From NCBI GenBank assembly GCA_025453995.1, contig JALOPH010000003.1, positions 1 through 41,520 on the forward strand: 41,520 nt of DNA, read 5' to 3'. The DNA is from Desulfobacterales bacterium (GTDB lineage Bacteria; Desulfobacterota; Desulfobacteria; Desulfobacterales; Desulfosalsimonadaceae). Below the pieces are notes generated by a model. The model saw only the letters and a list, made by a program, of their open reading frames with translations. It had not been told where the DNA came from and did no database searches. Made by a program: the position numbers and the translations under genes. Below are positions 25,475-34,332 of this stretch, one piece after another; the first letter of the stretch is position 1, and each line of letters begins with the position of its first letter.

Positions 25475-28012
25475 TTATTGCGGGGGCGTCAGCGCCATCA
25501 CCCGGTCATACTGTTTTTTGATATTCTCATCCTGAAACGGCATGGACCGGGCGTCACCATTTAACCAGACGGGTATCCCGTCATCATAATGCCGGCTTGC
25601 GGGGTTCCCGGACTGGCCGCCGCAGTTGGTCAGAAACATGGGCTCCGCCAATCCGAAATCCACCACCATTCTCATGGCCGGAACCAGCCACACGTCATAA
25701 TCATCCCCCTTGTGAAAGCCTGCCACATTTAACGTGTTGAAATCTCCTCCACCGGGATATGGGCCCCTGTCCGTATATCCCCCGATGATGCCCGCAGCAA
25801 ATCGCTTCCAGAAGGATAAAAACGGCCGCATCTGGGTGGCCTGGGTCCGCCACTGATAATTGAGCAATCGCCCCCATCGCCATTCTTTCCGGTCAGATCC
25901 GAGAAGTTTTTCGGTTTCCCGGATGGTCGCCGCCAGAGCCCTTGCCATAATCTGACTTTTTATTTCAGTTTCAGGCGTTGATATATCATCCCAGAATGGA
26001 CTGTCCTCCCGACCCAGCATGTGATCCTGGTCTGCGCCATAGAAACCCTGGATGGTGGATTTAAAGGCGATCCATGCGTCGCTGTTTTCCGGCCCGAGTT
26101 CGTCCAGAAAGACTTCCTGGATGAACACATTCTGAAATACGCCGAATACCGCCGCGTCCTTAGAATCCGGCGCCATGACCCCGTCAAAATTTTTCAATAT
26201 GTCCAAGGCCTCCTGGGCGCCGGCGATTTCATGCTCATCGGCCCATGAGGATATTTCTTTTCGGATTCCTTCAGAAATGGGTGAATCATACAGCACGCAT
26301 TTCAGCTTTCCGGCAAAAGGATCATACCGGTCATTCTGCATGGAGACAGAAGATTGCCAGGTATGCTGCCCGTTGCTGTTAAGCATTTCCATAATCCGCT
26401 CGGATCGTTCCGGCGCATACCATGTTGAGCTGAGAATCAACCCGTCGTCTGCAGAAACGGTTCGATGATTGGCTGTTCCTAAAAATCCGGCCGGGGGATC
26501 CGCCGTATAGGGATGATCCATGACATCGATAAAGCCGTCCCAGTCATATTCGCCGGTCCATCCGGGTACGGGGAAGTGCCCGCGGCCTGCTTTTCGCTTG
26601 GGATAACAGCCGCTCACCTGCCAGGCGATATGGTCTTTATTGCCGTAAATGAAATTCAGCGCCATGAATCGCATGCCATGAATTGCCTGGCGCGCGTCGT
26701 CCATTGTTTTGGCGCGCGTCAAATCAAACATGGCGCTGAATGAGCGGGCTGACTCAGAAAGCACATGTTGAAGGGCAAGTCCATATGCAGTCTCTATATG
26801 GGGGGGCAGGGCCGGGTTCTTGGGCGGATTCTGCAATGCCATATTTAATAAAGGCCCGTGCCGGGTGCTGGAAACAGTCCGGACCTGATCATGTTCTCCG
26901 AGCACCTTGAAAACCTCCCGGCGCAGCCCGACCGGATGCCATTCCCCCTTGTAAAGATAAAACTGCTTCCCGTCGATGGTTTTGAGTTGTTCAATAAAGA
27001 CATCCTGGGTGTCTCCCATCACCATGGTTTCCCCCCATGCCATGTAACCGTTATATCCGGCAATGATGCAGGGAACGCCGGCGATGGCGATGCCCGCCCC
27101 GTCATACTCCGGGGATCTCATGTGAAGCATCATCCATACGGAAGGCATCTCAAGAGAAAGATGCGTATCGTTTGCGATGATACTCGAATTCAACAGGGTC
27201 CGTTCCGGCGAGATCCCCCAGTTGTTGGACGCAGGGATGCCCAGGGGAAGCCACATGGAACTCATTTTCTGGTGCAGCCGCGCAAGATGTTCAGAAGTCT
27301 CGCCCATTGAGCCCAAATCGATGGTGGACAAAGCGTCCGCAGCATCAAATGAAAGCGGCTCATCAGGATATACCGGTATCAGCCAGGCGGCCTTATTGAA
27401 GCCGACCTTTCTGGCCAAATTCAAAAAAGCGATTTCCTCAGACAGGTTAAAAGACAGACCCAGATTCAGGGCATGGGCAATATATAAAGAATTGACCGGT
27501 TCCCAGGGCTCCGGGGAATATCCGGATAATCGGAAATCAAGCGGCAGGCGATCCGTATGACTTTGAATATAGGCATTGACGCCTTTTGAAAATGCGACCA
27601 GCCCCTCCTGGAGATCATCATTCAAAACCGCATACTCTTTGCGCGCGGTTTCGGCAATACCCAAAGTTCTGACAAATATATCAATATCCAAGGTCAGACT
27701 TCCGGCCATTTCAGACAATCTGCCCTGCCCAAGCAGACTGAATCCGACCATCTGCGCCAGCCGGTCGGAAGCCATCACGTAGCCCGTGGCAAAGGCAAGG
27801 TCATGGAAATTGGCCGCCTCAATAACAGGTATGCCAAGACTGTCCCGCCGGACAGTCACAATGTTGTTCAAACCCTCAAGGGCGATGGAGCCGGTTTCAG
27901 GATCAACGGTTTCCTTAAACGTATCGTTTAAAAAACCCCGGCATCCGAAACACATGATGATCACTAAAACCGGGCACAGTATCCTGAGATTGCGGGCAAT
28001 CTGTTTTGTCAT
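25475..28012 (-). CDS. Penicillin-acylase family lipoprotein hydrolase
   Basis: Ntn-hydrolase precursor of 845 aa, cleaving amides such as beta-lactam side chains or N-acyl homoserine lactones. A lipoprotein signal ends CFGC (Cys24). The alpha-chain region (about 45-250) is followed by a likely self-cleavage site Ala|Ser262-Asn-Asn-Trp, whose Ser becomes the N-terminal nucleophile of the beta chain. The beta chain has SSIIANDTHLSLEMPSVW, GYNGYMAWGETMVMGDTQDVF and a C-terminal NCGGQSGNPASRHYDDG, as in the family. The ATG at 28012 is chosen because GGAG lies 7 bases upstream. It is anchored to a membrane, and is divergent from the MFS gene. The true substrate cannot be told. Confidence 0.92.
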   Translation of the reverse strand: MTKQIARNLRILCPVLVIIMCFGCRGFLNDTFKETVDPETGSIALEGLNNIVTVRRDSLGIPVIEAANFHDLAFATGYVMASDRLAQMVGFSLLGQGRLSEMAGSLTLDIDIFVRTLGIAETARKEYAVLNDDLQEGLVAFSKGVNAYIQSHTDRLPLDFRLSGYSPEPWEPVNSLYIAHALNLGLSFNLSEEIAFLNLARKVGFNKAAWLIPVYPDEPLSFDAADALSTIDLGSMGETSEHLARLHQKMSSMWLPLGIPASNNWGISPERTLLNSSIIANDTHLSLEMPSVWMMLHMRSPEYDGAGIAIAGVPCIIAGYNGYMAWGETMVMGDTQDVFIEQLKTIDGKQFYLYKGEWHPVGLRREVFKVLGEHDQVRTVSSTRHGPLLNMALQNPPKNPALPPHIETAYGLALQHVLSESARSFSAMFDLTRAKTMDDARQAIHGMRFMALNFIYGNKDHIAWQVSGCYPKRKAGRGHFPVPGWTGEYDWDGFIDVMDHPYTADPPAGFLGTANHRTVSADDGLILSSTWYAPERSERIMEMLNSNGQHTWQSSVSMQNDRYDPFAGKLKCVLYDSPISEGIRKEISSWADEHEIAGAQEALDILKNFDGVMAPDSKDAAVFGVFQNVFIQEVFLDELGPENSDAWIAFKSTIQGFYGADQDHMLGREDSPFWDDISTPETEIKSQIMARALAATIRETEKLLGSDRKEWRWGRLLNYQWRTQATQMRPFLSFWKRFAAGIIGGYTDRGPYPGGGDFNTLNVAGFHKGDDYDVWLVPAMRMVVDFGLAEPMFLTNCGGQSGNPASRHYDDGIPVWLNGDARSMPFQDENIKKQYDRVMALTPPQ

Positions 28013-28194
28013 GATATTCTCCATTGATGGCCATCAAACATGCTGACGGGTAAAGCCTGATCCAACATATAACCAAAGGTCCGGCCCCTGACAAGTCAAA
28101 TTAACGGATAGGCTTCGGCAATGGCCTGCGATGAAAAGATGATGTCTTGATGTTTTAATCGGAAAACGATAGTCAGAAAATCAGAGAAGGTCTT

Positions 28195-29442
28195 GTGCAG
28201 CGACTTCCTCAGACAAATTATGCGATGGACCGTATGCCGATGAACATAAACGGGTATTATCCGGGAGATAAGCCTGACGATTCTTTTTACAGATCATCTA
28301 ATCTGACGCCGCTTTTTTATCTGGTGATTATTTTCTTTATCACATTCATCGCCCGTGTCATCTTATCCCCGCTTATGCCAAAAATTGAAACCGATCTCGA
28401 TTTAACGCATTCACAGGCCGGATGCCTTTTTCTATCGCTTTCCATAGGGTATTTCATCTCCCTGACAGGCGCAGGTTATATTTCATCGATCATCTCCTAT
28501 CGCAAAACCATCGCCGCGTCCGTTGCAAGCGTTGGGATCGCCCTTTGCGCCTTGGCGCACAGCCAGAGCTTACCGGGTGTTCAAATATCCGTTTTCATGC
28601 TGGGAGTGGCCGCGGGCCCCTATTTGCCTTCGGGGATTGCGGCATTGACTGGAATGGTCAGTTCGCGCCATTGGGGAAAAGCCATTGCCCTCCATGAAGT
28701 CGCGCCCAATTTTGCGTTTGTCGCCGCCCCGATGATAGCTGAAATCCTGCTGCCGGTATGTTCATGGCGATCCATCATCCTATCCATCGGCATGGTTGCC
28801 CTGGGCATGGGATATCTTTTCTTGAAATACGGACGCGGGGGTGATTTCAAGGGGATCGCGCCGGGTTTAGACTCTGTCGGCGGCTTTATAAAAGATCGAT
28901 CATTCTGGCTTCTGCTCCTGCTTTTCGGACTGAGCATCAGCAGCACCATCGGCATTTACACCCTGCTTCCGCTATACCTTATCCACGATATCGGCATTTC
29001 AAGGGGAGACGCCAATATCATAGTGGGAACTTCAAGAATTTTCGGTCTCTTTTCCGCCCTGATCAGCGGATGGGCGACAGACCGGTTCGGCAGCAAACCC
29101 ACCATCATGATCTCTTCCCTCCTCGCCGGGTCATCCACCATTCTTCTTGGTCTGAACCTTCAACCGGCTTTTATTGTCATGGTTGTATATCTCCAGGCCA
29201 TACTGGCCACCCTTTTTTTTCCCGCGGGCTTTAAAATCCTGTCATCCATCTATCCCGCTGAAACCAGAGGCGCCGCGGTCTCATACACCATCCCCCTTGC
29301 GTTTGTTTTTGGGGGAGGAATCATACCCGCCTTTATCGGCTTTATGGCTGACAAAGGCGCCTTTTCAACCGGATTCACGATCACCGGAGCGCTGATTCTT
29401 GCCGGAGCGCTCCTCCCATCGCTATTCCGCATTAAAGAATAA
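28195..29442 (+). CDS. Major facilitator superfamily transporter
   Basis: 415 aa with about 12 hydrophobic segments and the MFS layout. The first loop has SIISYRKT after TM2, a weak form of the G-x-x-x-D/R-K signature; the central loop (about 225-245) separates halves; the second half has SGWATDRFGSKPTIM, the clear A-like motif. The start is taken at a GTG at 28195, with GAGAAGG 7 bases upstream; the ATG at 28225 would drop 10 residues. Substrate unknown. It is divergent from the acylase over a 182-base region (28013-28194) without a clear promoter, and 23 bases before the 5'-nucleotidase, so these two are likely co-transcribed. Confidence 0.88.
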   Translation: MQRLPQTNYAMDRMPMNINGYYPGDKPDDSFYRSSNLTPLFYLVIIFFITFIARVILSPLMPKIETDLDLTHSQAGCLFLSLSIGYFISLTGAGYISSIISYRKTIAASVASVGIALCALAHSQSLPGVQISVFMLGVAAGPYLPSGIAALTGMVSSRHWGKAIALHEVAPNFAFVAAPMIAEILLPVCSWRSIILSIGMVALGMGYLFLKYGRGGDFKGIAPGLDSVGGFIKDRSFWLLLLLFGLSISSTIGIYTLLPLYLIHDIGISRGDANIIVGTSRIFGLFSALISGWATDRFGSKPTIMISSLLAGSSTILLGLNLQPAFIVMVVYLQAILATLFFPAGFKILSSIYPAETRGAAVSYTIPLAFVFGGGIIPAFIGFMADKGAFSTGFTITGALILAGALLPSLFRIKE

Positions 29443-29465
29443 CCTTTTTTAGTCAAGGAGAGATT

Positions 29466-31019
29466 ATGCCTTTGAAATTTGAAACAAAGCGCTTCCGGTT
29501 TATCGCGGCTGCCGTTTTGCTGGCCTTTATGTTTGCGTGCGCCGGTTCGCCTTCATTTGAAAATCGCCCTGAGCCGATAGCACTGACGGTTCTTTTTTTT
29601 AATGATCTGCATGGCCATCTGATGCCTTTCGAAATAAAAGGCGAAAACGGAGTTGAAGAGGTGGGCGGCATCGCCCGGATGGCCACCCTGATTCGCCAGA
29701 TCCGTGAGGAAAACAGCCGCAAGCAGGTTCGCACGCTGGTGCTGGTGGCAGGCGATATCCTTCAGGGCACGCCCATGTCTACGGTCTTTAAAGGCGACCC
29801 TGACATCCGATGCCTTAATGCCATGGGAGTGGATGCCATGACCGTGGGCAATCATGAATTCGACTTCGGCTTTGAAAACTTTTTAAAACTAAAGAAGCAG
29901 GCAGACTTTCCCTTCCTAAGCGCCAATGTCGTTCAGAAAGATAACGGCCGGTTGCTATGTCAGCCTGCTTTGGAGGTGCCCTTGGGGGATGGCGTGACCT
30001 TCACCATCATCGGCGTCACCACACAGGAACTGCTTACCACCACTCAGGCCGAAAATGTGGCCACGCTTGACGTGCTTGATTCCGTTGCGGCCGTTGCCCA
30101 GGTTTATGCCAAGGCCATTGCGCAGGGACCGGTGCTGCTGCTCTCCCACAGCCGCCAAGAGACCGACCGCCGGATCGCCAAAGCGCTGCCCGATCTGACC
30201 GCCGTCATCGGCGGCCATGATCAGGTGCTTTTGTCTCCCTTCGGCATCGAGGGCAGCGTTCCCATCTTGCAAGCCTTTGAAAAAGGGCGCTACCTGGGCC
30301 GCATCGACCTGGGCATCGACCCGATTTCCGGGCGGGTGAAACTGATCGATGCGACCTACATCCGAGTGACCGGTGACATTGCATCAGACCCGGAGATTGC
30401 CGCCATCATGAACGACTTCAACGCACGACTCGGACAACAATTCAAAGAAGTGATCGGCCGCTGCGACACCTTTCTGGACGGCGAGCGTGAGCACATCCGA
30501 TACCAGGAGACGAACCTGGGCAATTTCATAACCGATATCATGCGCGCCCACACCGGCGCACAAGTCGCCATGATCAACGCAGGAGCCCTGCGGGCCAGCA
30601 TTAAGGAGGGCCCGGTCACCGTGGAAGATGTCTTCAAGGCCATGCCCTATGACAATGAGCTGGTTCGACTTGATCTGACCGGAGTCGAAATCCAGCAGAC
30701 CCTTCAACGGGGCGTTCGCGGCGCCCGTGAAGACGAAGACGGCGGGTTCCTGCATGTGTCAGGCATTACCTTCGATGTGCGCGGCCGGGAACCCGAAAAC
30801 ATTCAGGTGGGGACAACACGGCTGCCCCTGGAACCTGCTGCGATCTACTCCGTGGTGGTCCCGGACTTCCTTGCCTCTGGGGGTGACGGCCATTTGATTT
30901 TCAAGGACAAACCGCAAATAAAGACCGGATCACCGCTGCGGGAACTGATCGTCGATACAATCAGGCAGCAAAAGGTTATCTCAGCAATGACTGAGGGTCG
31001 GATTCGCCGGGTGGAATAA
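29466..31019 (+). CDS. 5'-nucleotidase/UshA-like lipoprotein
   Basis: 517 aa metallophosphatase of the UshA/5'-nucleotidase family, removing phosphate from nucleotides or UDP-sugars outside the cytoplasm. A lipoprotein signal ends FMFAC (Cys25). Metal ligands are visible as Asp47 and His49 (FFNDLHGHL), Asp97 (VAGDILQG), and Asn129-His130 (GNHEFDFG), then GGHDQV. The second domain (5_nucleotid_C, about 325-480) has the substrate-binding region with GALRASIKEGPVTVEDVFKAMPYDNELV. CAAGGAGAG precedes the ATG. It follows the MFS gene closely, so may feed a nucleoside or base to it (inference). Its stop is followed by a 264-base gap holding a MITE-like element. Confidence 0.93.
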   Translation: MPLKFETKRFRFIAAAVLLAFMFACAGSPSFENRPEPIALTVLFFNDLHGHLMPFEIKGENGVEEVGGIARMATLIRQIREENSRKQVRTLVLVAGDILQGTPMSTVFKGDPDIRCLNAMGVDAMTVGNHEFDFGFENFLKLKKQADFPFLSANVVQKDNGRLLCQPALEVPLGDGVTFTIIGVTTQELLTTTQAENVATLDVLDSVAAVAQVYAKAIAQGPVLLLSHSRQETDRRIAKALPDLTAVIGGHDQVLLSPFGIEGSVPILQAFEKGRYLGRIDLGIDPISGRVKLIDATYIRVTGDIASDPEIAAIMNDFNARLGQQFKEVIGRCDTFLDGEREHIRYQETNLGNFITDIMRAHTGAQVAMINAGALRASIKEGPVTVEDVFKAMPYDNELVRLDLTGVEIQQTLQRGVRGAREDEDGGFLHVSGITFDVRGREPENIQVGTTRLPLEPAAIYSVVVPDFLASGGDGHLIFKDKPQIKTGSPLRELIVDTIRQQKVISAMTEGRIRRVE

Positions 31020-31073
31020 CGGATTCAAAAACCATGTCAGACGCGTGGTCATCCTTTTGAAACAATGGGATTA

Positions 31074-31221
31074 ATACCAAGTTGCGATCAAAAATTTACT
31101 AAAATCTCCCCTGCCCCCTCTTTACTAAAAGAGGGGAATTAAAATCCCCCTTTTTAAAGGGGGATATAGGGGGATTTCAAGTGCCAGGATCATAAATATA
31201 TATTTGAATCCGATTTGGTAT
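31074..31221. mobile_element. MITE-like element with terminal inverted repeats
   Basis: About 148 bases with inverted ends ATACCAA (31074-31080) and TTGGTAT (31215-31221). Eight bases inside each end is CAAA (31089) and its complement TTTG (31203), placed symmetrically. The interior has two hairpins, CCCCTCTTT/AAAGAGGGG (31115-31136) and ATCCCCCTTT/AAAGGGGGAT (31144-31165), and a third arm AGGGGGATTT (31168-31177) that can also pair with 31142-31151. No open frame or transposase. Together with flanks this fills the 31020-31283 gap. No certain target duplication is visible. Confidence 0.6.
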
Positions 31222-31283
31222 AAAAATCTGTTGAAAGCAGGCGGATATTTCGCCTCTTTGGGGGAGGCAAACAGAAAATAAAT

Positions 31284-32357
31284 TTAAGCGGCTACGATTT
31301 CGGCAAGCAGTTTTTCGAGATTCGCTTTCATATAAAACCAGTTCCCCGTTGCTGAAGAAACACCGATGAGCCGGATTCGGGGATATGTTTTTTTTGAAGG
31401 ATTTAAAATAATAATAATACTATCCTGTTTATGCAGGGTGACAGCCTCTCCTTTATCAATATGGATATATTCATAGGTTTTATCGGCAGAAGAAAAAAGT
31501 TTTTTCAAATCGCCTGCAAGTCGGTTTAAGTTTATGGTCGCATCCTTTTGATCCGATACCAGAATTTCCCCCTGATCACCGATCACCGCCAAAGCCTGAT
31601 AGCCTTTTATTTTGTTGAACAACCTGATATGCCTATCAAGAACCATCGAAAGGGATTCTTTGGTCATCAGAATTGCGTTAAGCCCTTTATCCCTCTTTTG
31701 ATCCCAACTTGCTCCGACAATGTCCATCAAGTGGGTTTTAATGCGCGTCCGGGTGCGACATCGCGGCAATTCATTTAATTTAAATAAAATGCGGTCCCAT
31801 TGGACAATTTCCATGGCGGCCGCCTCTCCTGTTAATTTACTGAAATGGGCGTCAATGAGGTTTCCGTTGTTAAAATAAAGATATCCTTTCCCCTTTTTTT
31901 TGGACGTTATTTCCATACGGCATGTTTTTTGTAAAATTTCGACCAGCGGCAGAAGTGTCCCCATAGACATCCCATTTATATTGTTGCCTTCGTCCCTGAG
32001 ATTCAACCCCACAAGAACGGCGGATGCCAGCATGCTGATGGTAAAGGGCTTTTCAAGATGATAGAGGAATGACTGCTGCGCCATTTGTTTTTTGTACCAG
32101 GGTTTGCCATGATCCGTCATGATGATACAGGGAATATTGGGGCGCTTTTGAGTCATAAAGGATAACAGATCCAGCGCGTCTATATCGGGAGGAAAAACTT
32201 CAGTTACAAAGATTGAAAAATTCTTCTTTTCAAAAAGCTCTATCGCTTCTTTTCCGGATGTGGCAGTTTCCACCTCAAACTGACGCATTTTATTGAGCCC
32301 GGATTTAAGGGAATGAACATACGCGGCATCTCCGCTTAAGATAAGAACCTTGTCCAT
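31284..32357 (-). CDS. Degenerate receiver + PATAN (DUF4388) + roadblock-like protein
   Basis: 357 aa in three parts. Residues 3-118 fold like a response-regulator receiver: the switch Thr81 and Lys103 (LEKPF) remain, but the phosphoacceptor Asp is Glu53 (FVTEVFPPDID) and the N-terminal acidic pair is missing, so phosphorylation is unlikely. Residues 127-215 match the PATAN/DUF4388 domain (MGTLLPLVEILQKTCRMEI, GYLYFNNGNLIDA). Residues about 228-350 look like a roadblock/LC7 domain (ALAVIGDQGEILVSDQKDA), the fold of MglB-type GTPase regulators. The MglA-like GTPase 129 bases upstream on the same strand is the likely partner. The roadblock call is the least certain part. Confidence 0.78.
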   Translation of the reverse strand: MDKVLILSGDAAYVHSLKSGLNKMRQFEVETATSGKEAIELFEKKNFSIFVTEVFPPDIDALDLLSFMTQKRPNIPCIIMTDHGKPWYKKQMAQQSFLYHLEKPFTISMLASAVLVGLNLRDEGNNINGMSMGTLLPLVEILQKTCRMEITSKKKGKGYLYFNNGNLIDAHFSKLTGEAAAMEIVQWDRILFKLNELPRCRTRTRIKTHLMDIVGASWDQKRDKGLNAILMTKESLSMVLDRHIRLFNKIKGYQALAVIGDQGEILVSDQKDATINLNRLAGDLKKLFSSADKTYEYIHIDKGEAVTLHKQDSIIIILNPSKKTYPRIRLIGVSSATGNWFYMKANLEKLLAEIVAA

Positions 32358-32486
32358 GATAAACCCTTTATTTGGTCAATCTGATAAATTATTTTAAATT
32401 ATATCTCAATACTCATCAAAAAACAAATTATTAAATAACGGTCTTACTCAATGGCAAATTTCGATCGTCTGTGCGTTTGGCTGTTT

Positions 32487-33128
32487 TCAGTTTGCCCGAG
32501 TGATGGAATCAAAGTTCAGATGCTTCAGGGTCAGCTTGATGATGTCCTGAAGAGATCTTAAAATGTTTTTGCCCGTAACTGAGCTGCTCTCATTACATGG
32601 CGTTGTGTTTAAGATATGCCAGTTGTCACCCAGGCAGTTCCTGAGGTCGTCCAAGATATAGTCAGGGGAAAGGATCGGGATGCCTTCCTGGGCGAGATCG
32701 ACTTTGTTGAACTGGATGACCAGTGGTATGGTTGATATTTTTTTGTTGTACAAATGAAGGGTTTGAATCAGATTTTCAAAGGATTGAATGTTGTTTTTTC
32801 GCCTCAGAATCATTGAGTCCGCCACAAAAACAATGCCGTCCACCCCTCTTAAAATGAGCTTGCGGAGCGGCTCCAGTCTCTCCTGGCCGGGCACTGAATA
32901 AAGCTGTATTCGGATATCCAATCCTTTTATCCTGCCGAGGTTGAGCGGATAGAAGTCGAAAAAAAGGGTCCGTTCCCGATTCCCCGTCAGCTTAATCATT
33001 TTAACTTTGCTGCTATTGGCAAGCTTTTTCTGAATATACTCCAGGCTGCTGGTCTTGCCGCCTCGCCCGGGTCCGTAGTAAACGATTTTCAGCTGGATTT
33101 CATTTTTTTTTACATTAATCAGCGCCAT
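32487..33128 (-). CDS. MglA-type small Ras-like GTPase
   Basis: 213 aa. MglA proteins are polarity and motility switches in Myxococcus and relatives. The N-terminus MALINVKKNEIQLKIVYYG is the MglA form. P-loop GPGRGGKTSS lies at 19-28; the switch segment TLFFDFYPL at 54-62 is characteristic of MglA; the G3 region is SVPGQE (78-83); the G4 motif is NKVD (141-144). The start is taken at the ATG at 33128; a frame from TTG at 33161 adds 11 unlike residues. It may work with the roadblock-bearing protein downstream. About 245 bases upstream to 33373 hold no convincing gene. Confidence 0.9.
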   Translation of the reverse strand: MALINVKKNEIQLKIVYYGPGRGGKTSSLEYIQKKLANSSKVKMIKLTGNRERTLFFDFYPLNLGRIKGLDIRIQLYSVPGQERLEPLRKLILRGVDGIVFVADSMILRRKNNIQSFENLIQTLHLYNKKISTIPLVIQFNKVDLAQEGIPILSPDYILDDLRNCLGDNWHILNTTPCNESSSVTGKNILRSLQDIIKLTLKHLNFDSITRAN

Positions 33129-33330
33129 CAGTTTAAACAGGACTTTCTGAAAAGATTGCAAATTACTAAAATCTAAAGGGTCATTATTGCATTGCCATGA
33201 AGATTAAAATTAGAAGAACTTTAATGGAAAAAAAGAATAAAGGCAAGTATCTATTTTGTAAAAAAACGACATGCGAAATCAAAAGCCCGCATAAGCCTTA
33301 TTTATTACAACCTACAGAATTCATTGATAG

Positions 33331-33348
33331 ATCATTTGTATAAATGAT
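33331..33348. promoter_or_regulatory. Perfect 7-bp palindrome in the gap upstream of the GTPase
   Basis: ATCATTT (33331-33337) and AAATGAT (33342-33348) with a 4-nt loop. It lies between the unknown gene at 33374 and the GTPase gene, both on the minus strand. It could be a regulator site or part of a weak 3' end. No other feature is seen in 33129-33373 beyond AT-rich sequence. Confidence 0.3.
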
Positions 33349-33373
33349 ACAGACAGAATATTCTATCATTATG

Positions 33374-33712
33374 CTATAAAAAATCTACTTGATAGACCGG
33401 CTCTTTTTTAAAAAGCATTAACCTGATCTTTTCACGTTCGGACTCTCCGGCTACCGGTTCTACCAATGACACCGGATTTCCATTGGCGTCTGTTTGATAC
33501 TTCCACTTCCGGACAAACCCGGGCACCACTGCGTAAGAGCATCCGCCGCTTCCGCAACACGTGGAATCAAAGACCGCCACGCCGGTCAGAAATAATATAT
33601 CTTTCCCTTCAAGCGCCACGCGGTCTTCTTTTAAAAGAATGTATTTGCCGCCGATGGCTGTAATCTGTTCATTCAGCCTGGGATGGACAAAATCCCTTTC
33701 ATATTCACCCAT
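33374..33712 (-). CDS. Hypothetical protein with Cys-Cys-x3-Cys cluster
   Basis: 112 aa, not recognised as a named family. It begins MGEYERDFVHPRLNEQITAI, has a central hydrophobic strand region DILFLTGVAVFDSTCCGSGGC, then YAVVPGFVRKWKY and a charged C-terminus. The CCxxxGC grouping may bind a metal or Fe-S cluster, or simply be structural. It has no signal peptide or membrane segment, so it is likely cytoplasmic. The ATG at 33712 is chosen because GAGG is 7 bases upstream; a TTG start at 33724 would overlap the previous stop. It follows the DUF1499 gene by 8 bases, so is probably co-transcribed. Confidence 0.75.
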   Translation of the reverse strand: MGEYERDFVHPRLNEQITAIGGKYILLKEDRVALEGKDILFLTGVAVFDSTCCGSGGCSYAVVPGFVRKWKYQTDANGNPVSLVEPVAGESEREKIRLMLFKKEPVYQVDFL

Positions 33713-33720
33713 GCGCCGCC

Positions 33721-34194
33721 TCAATCATTCTTTCCCGGCCCGGCCTCCATCTTCTGTTGAAAAAGAACACGGATCTGTTCCATGCGTTTTTTATTGACCC
33801 CCAGATCCGAATAACCGACCCTGGATGCTGACCGGACATGAATGACCGGTGAAGCTTCGACAAACTGGAATTCCACATCATCCACAAATTTGAATATTCT
33901 GGATCTGAACTCGGCATGGACATAATCCACATCGGACTTGATGATGCTGGCTTCCGGCATGGCCTCCAGTATCGATATGACGGCGCTGATGGCTTTTTCG
34001 CGCGTCCCGGTGTATCTCAGCGCTTCTGTTTGATGGGATGCATCGGTTTCATATGAAGACACGCAATTTGGAGAACTCGGGCACGGCATGAGCCTTCCGT
34101 TTTGTATGCCGGTGACGGATCCTGCGCATCCGAAGGCGATAATGCTCACCAAGAAAGTAACAACAACAAATTTTGTCCGGTCGTAACGTCTCAT
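33721..34194 (-). CDS. DUF1499 family lipoprotein
   Basis: 157 aa. Signal peptide with lipobox IIAFGC (Cys23), followed by the DUF1499 hallmarks: LMPCPSSPNCVSS (about 36-47) and VDYVHAEFRSRIFKFVDDVEF (about 89-109). DUF1499 proteins are widespread but of unknown function. The ATG at 34194 has GAGGAG 7 bases upstream; a longer frame exists to 34227. It is divergent from the flavoprotein gene at 34333 over a 138-base region containing a candidate plus-strand promoter. Confidence 0.9.
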   Translation of the reverse strand: MRRYDRTKFVVVTFLVSIIAFGCAGSVTGIQNGRLMPCPSSPNCVSSYETDASHQTEALRYTGTREKAISAVISILEAMPEASIIKSDVDYVHAEFRSRIFKFVDDVEFQFVEASPVIHVRSASRVGYSDLGVNKKRMEQIRVLFQQKMEAGPGKND

Positions 34195-34289
34195 AATTTT
34201 GCTCCTCGGTTTTATTATTGTATACATGCAAAAAAAACTTTCATCTCTATGAGGCTTATTGTACCTAATATCATCAAATTGATGCTATA

Positions 34290-34318
34290 TTCAAATTCTA
34301 CTTGATGATCCGTATAAA
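34290..34318 (+). promoter_or_regulatory. Candidate sigma-70-type promoter for the flavoprotein gene
   Basis: TTCAAA (34290-34295), a 17-base spacer and TATAAA (34313-34318). A GGAGGGG ribosome site follows just before the ATG at 34333, which implies a short leader. A TTGATG repeat lies in and before the spacer. Confidence 0.4.
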
Positions 34319-34332
34319 AATTTTGGAGGGGT

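Noticed and set aside
33197-33343. 48-codon plus-strand frame in the gap upstream of the GTPase gene
   Set aside because: AT-rich, lysine-heavy, no ribosome site, and no recognisable motif; likely chance.
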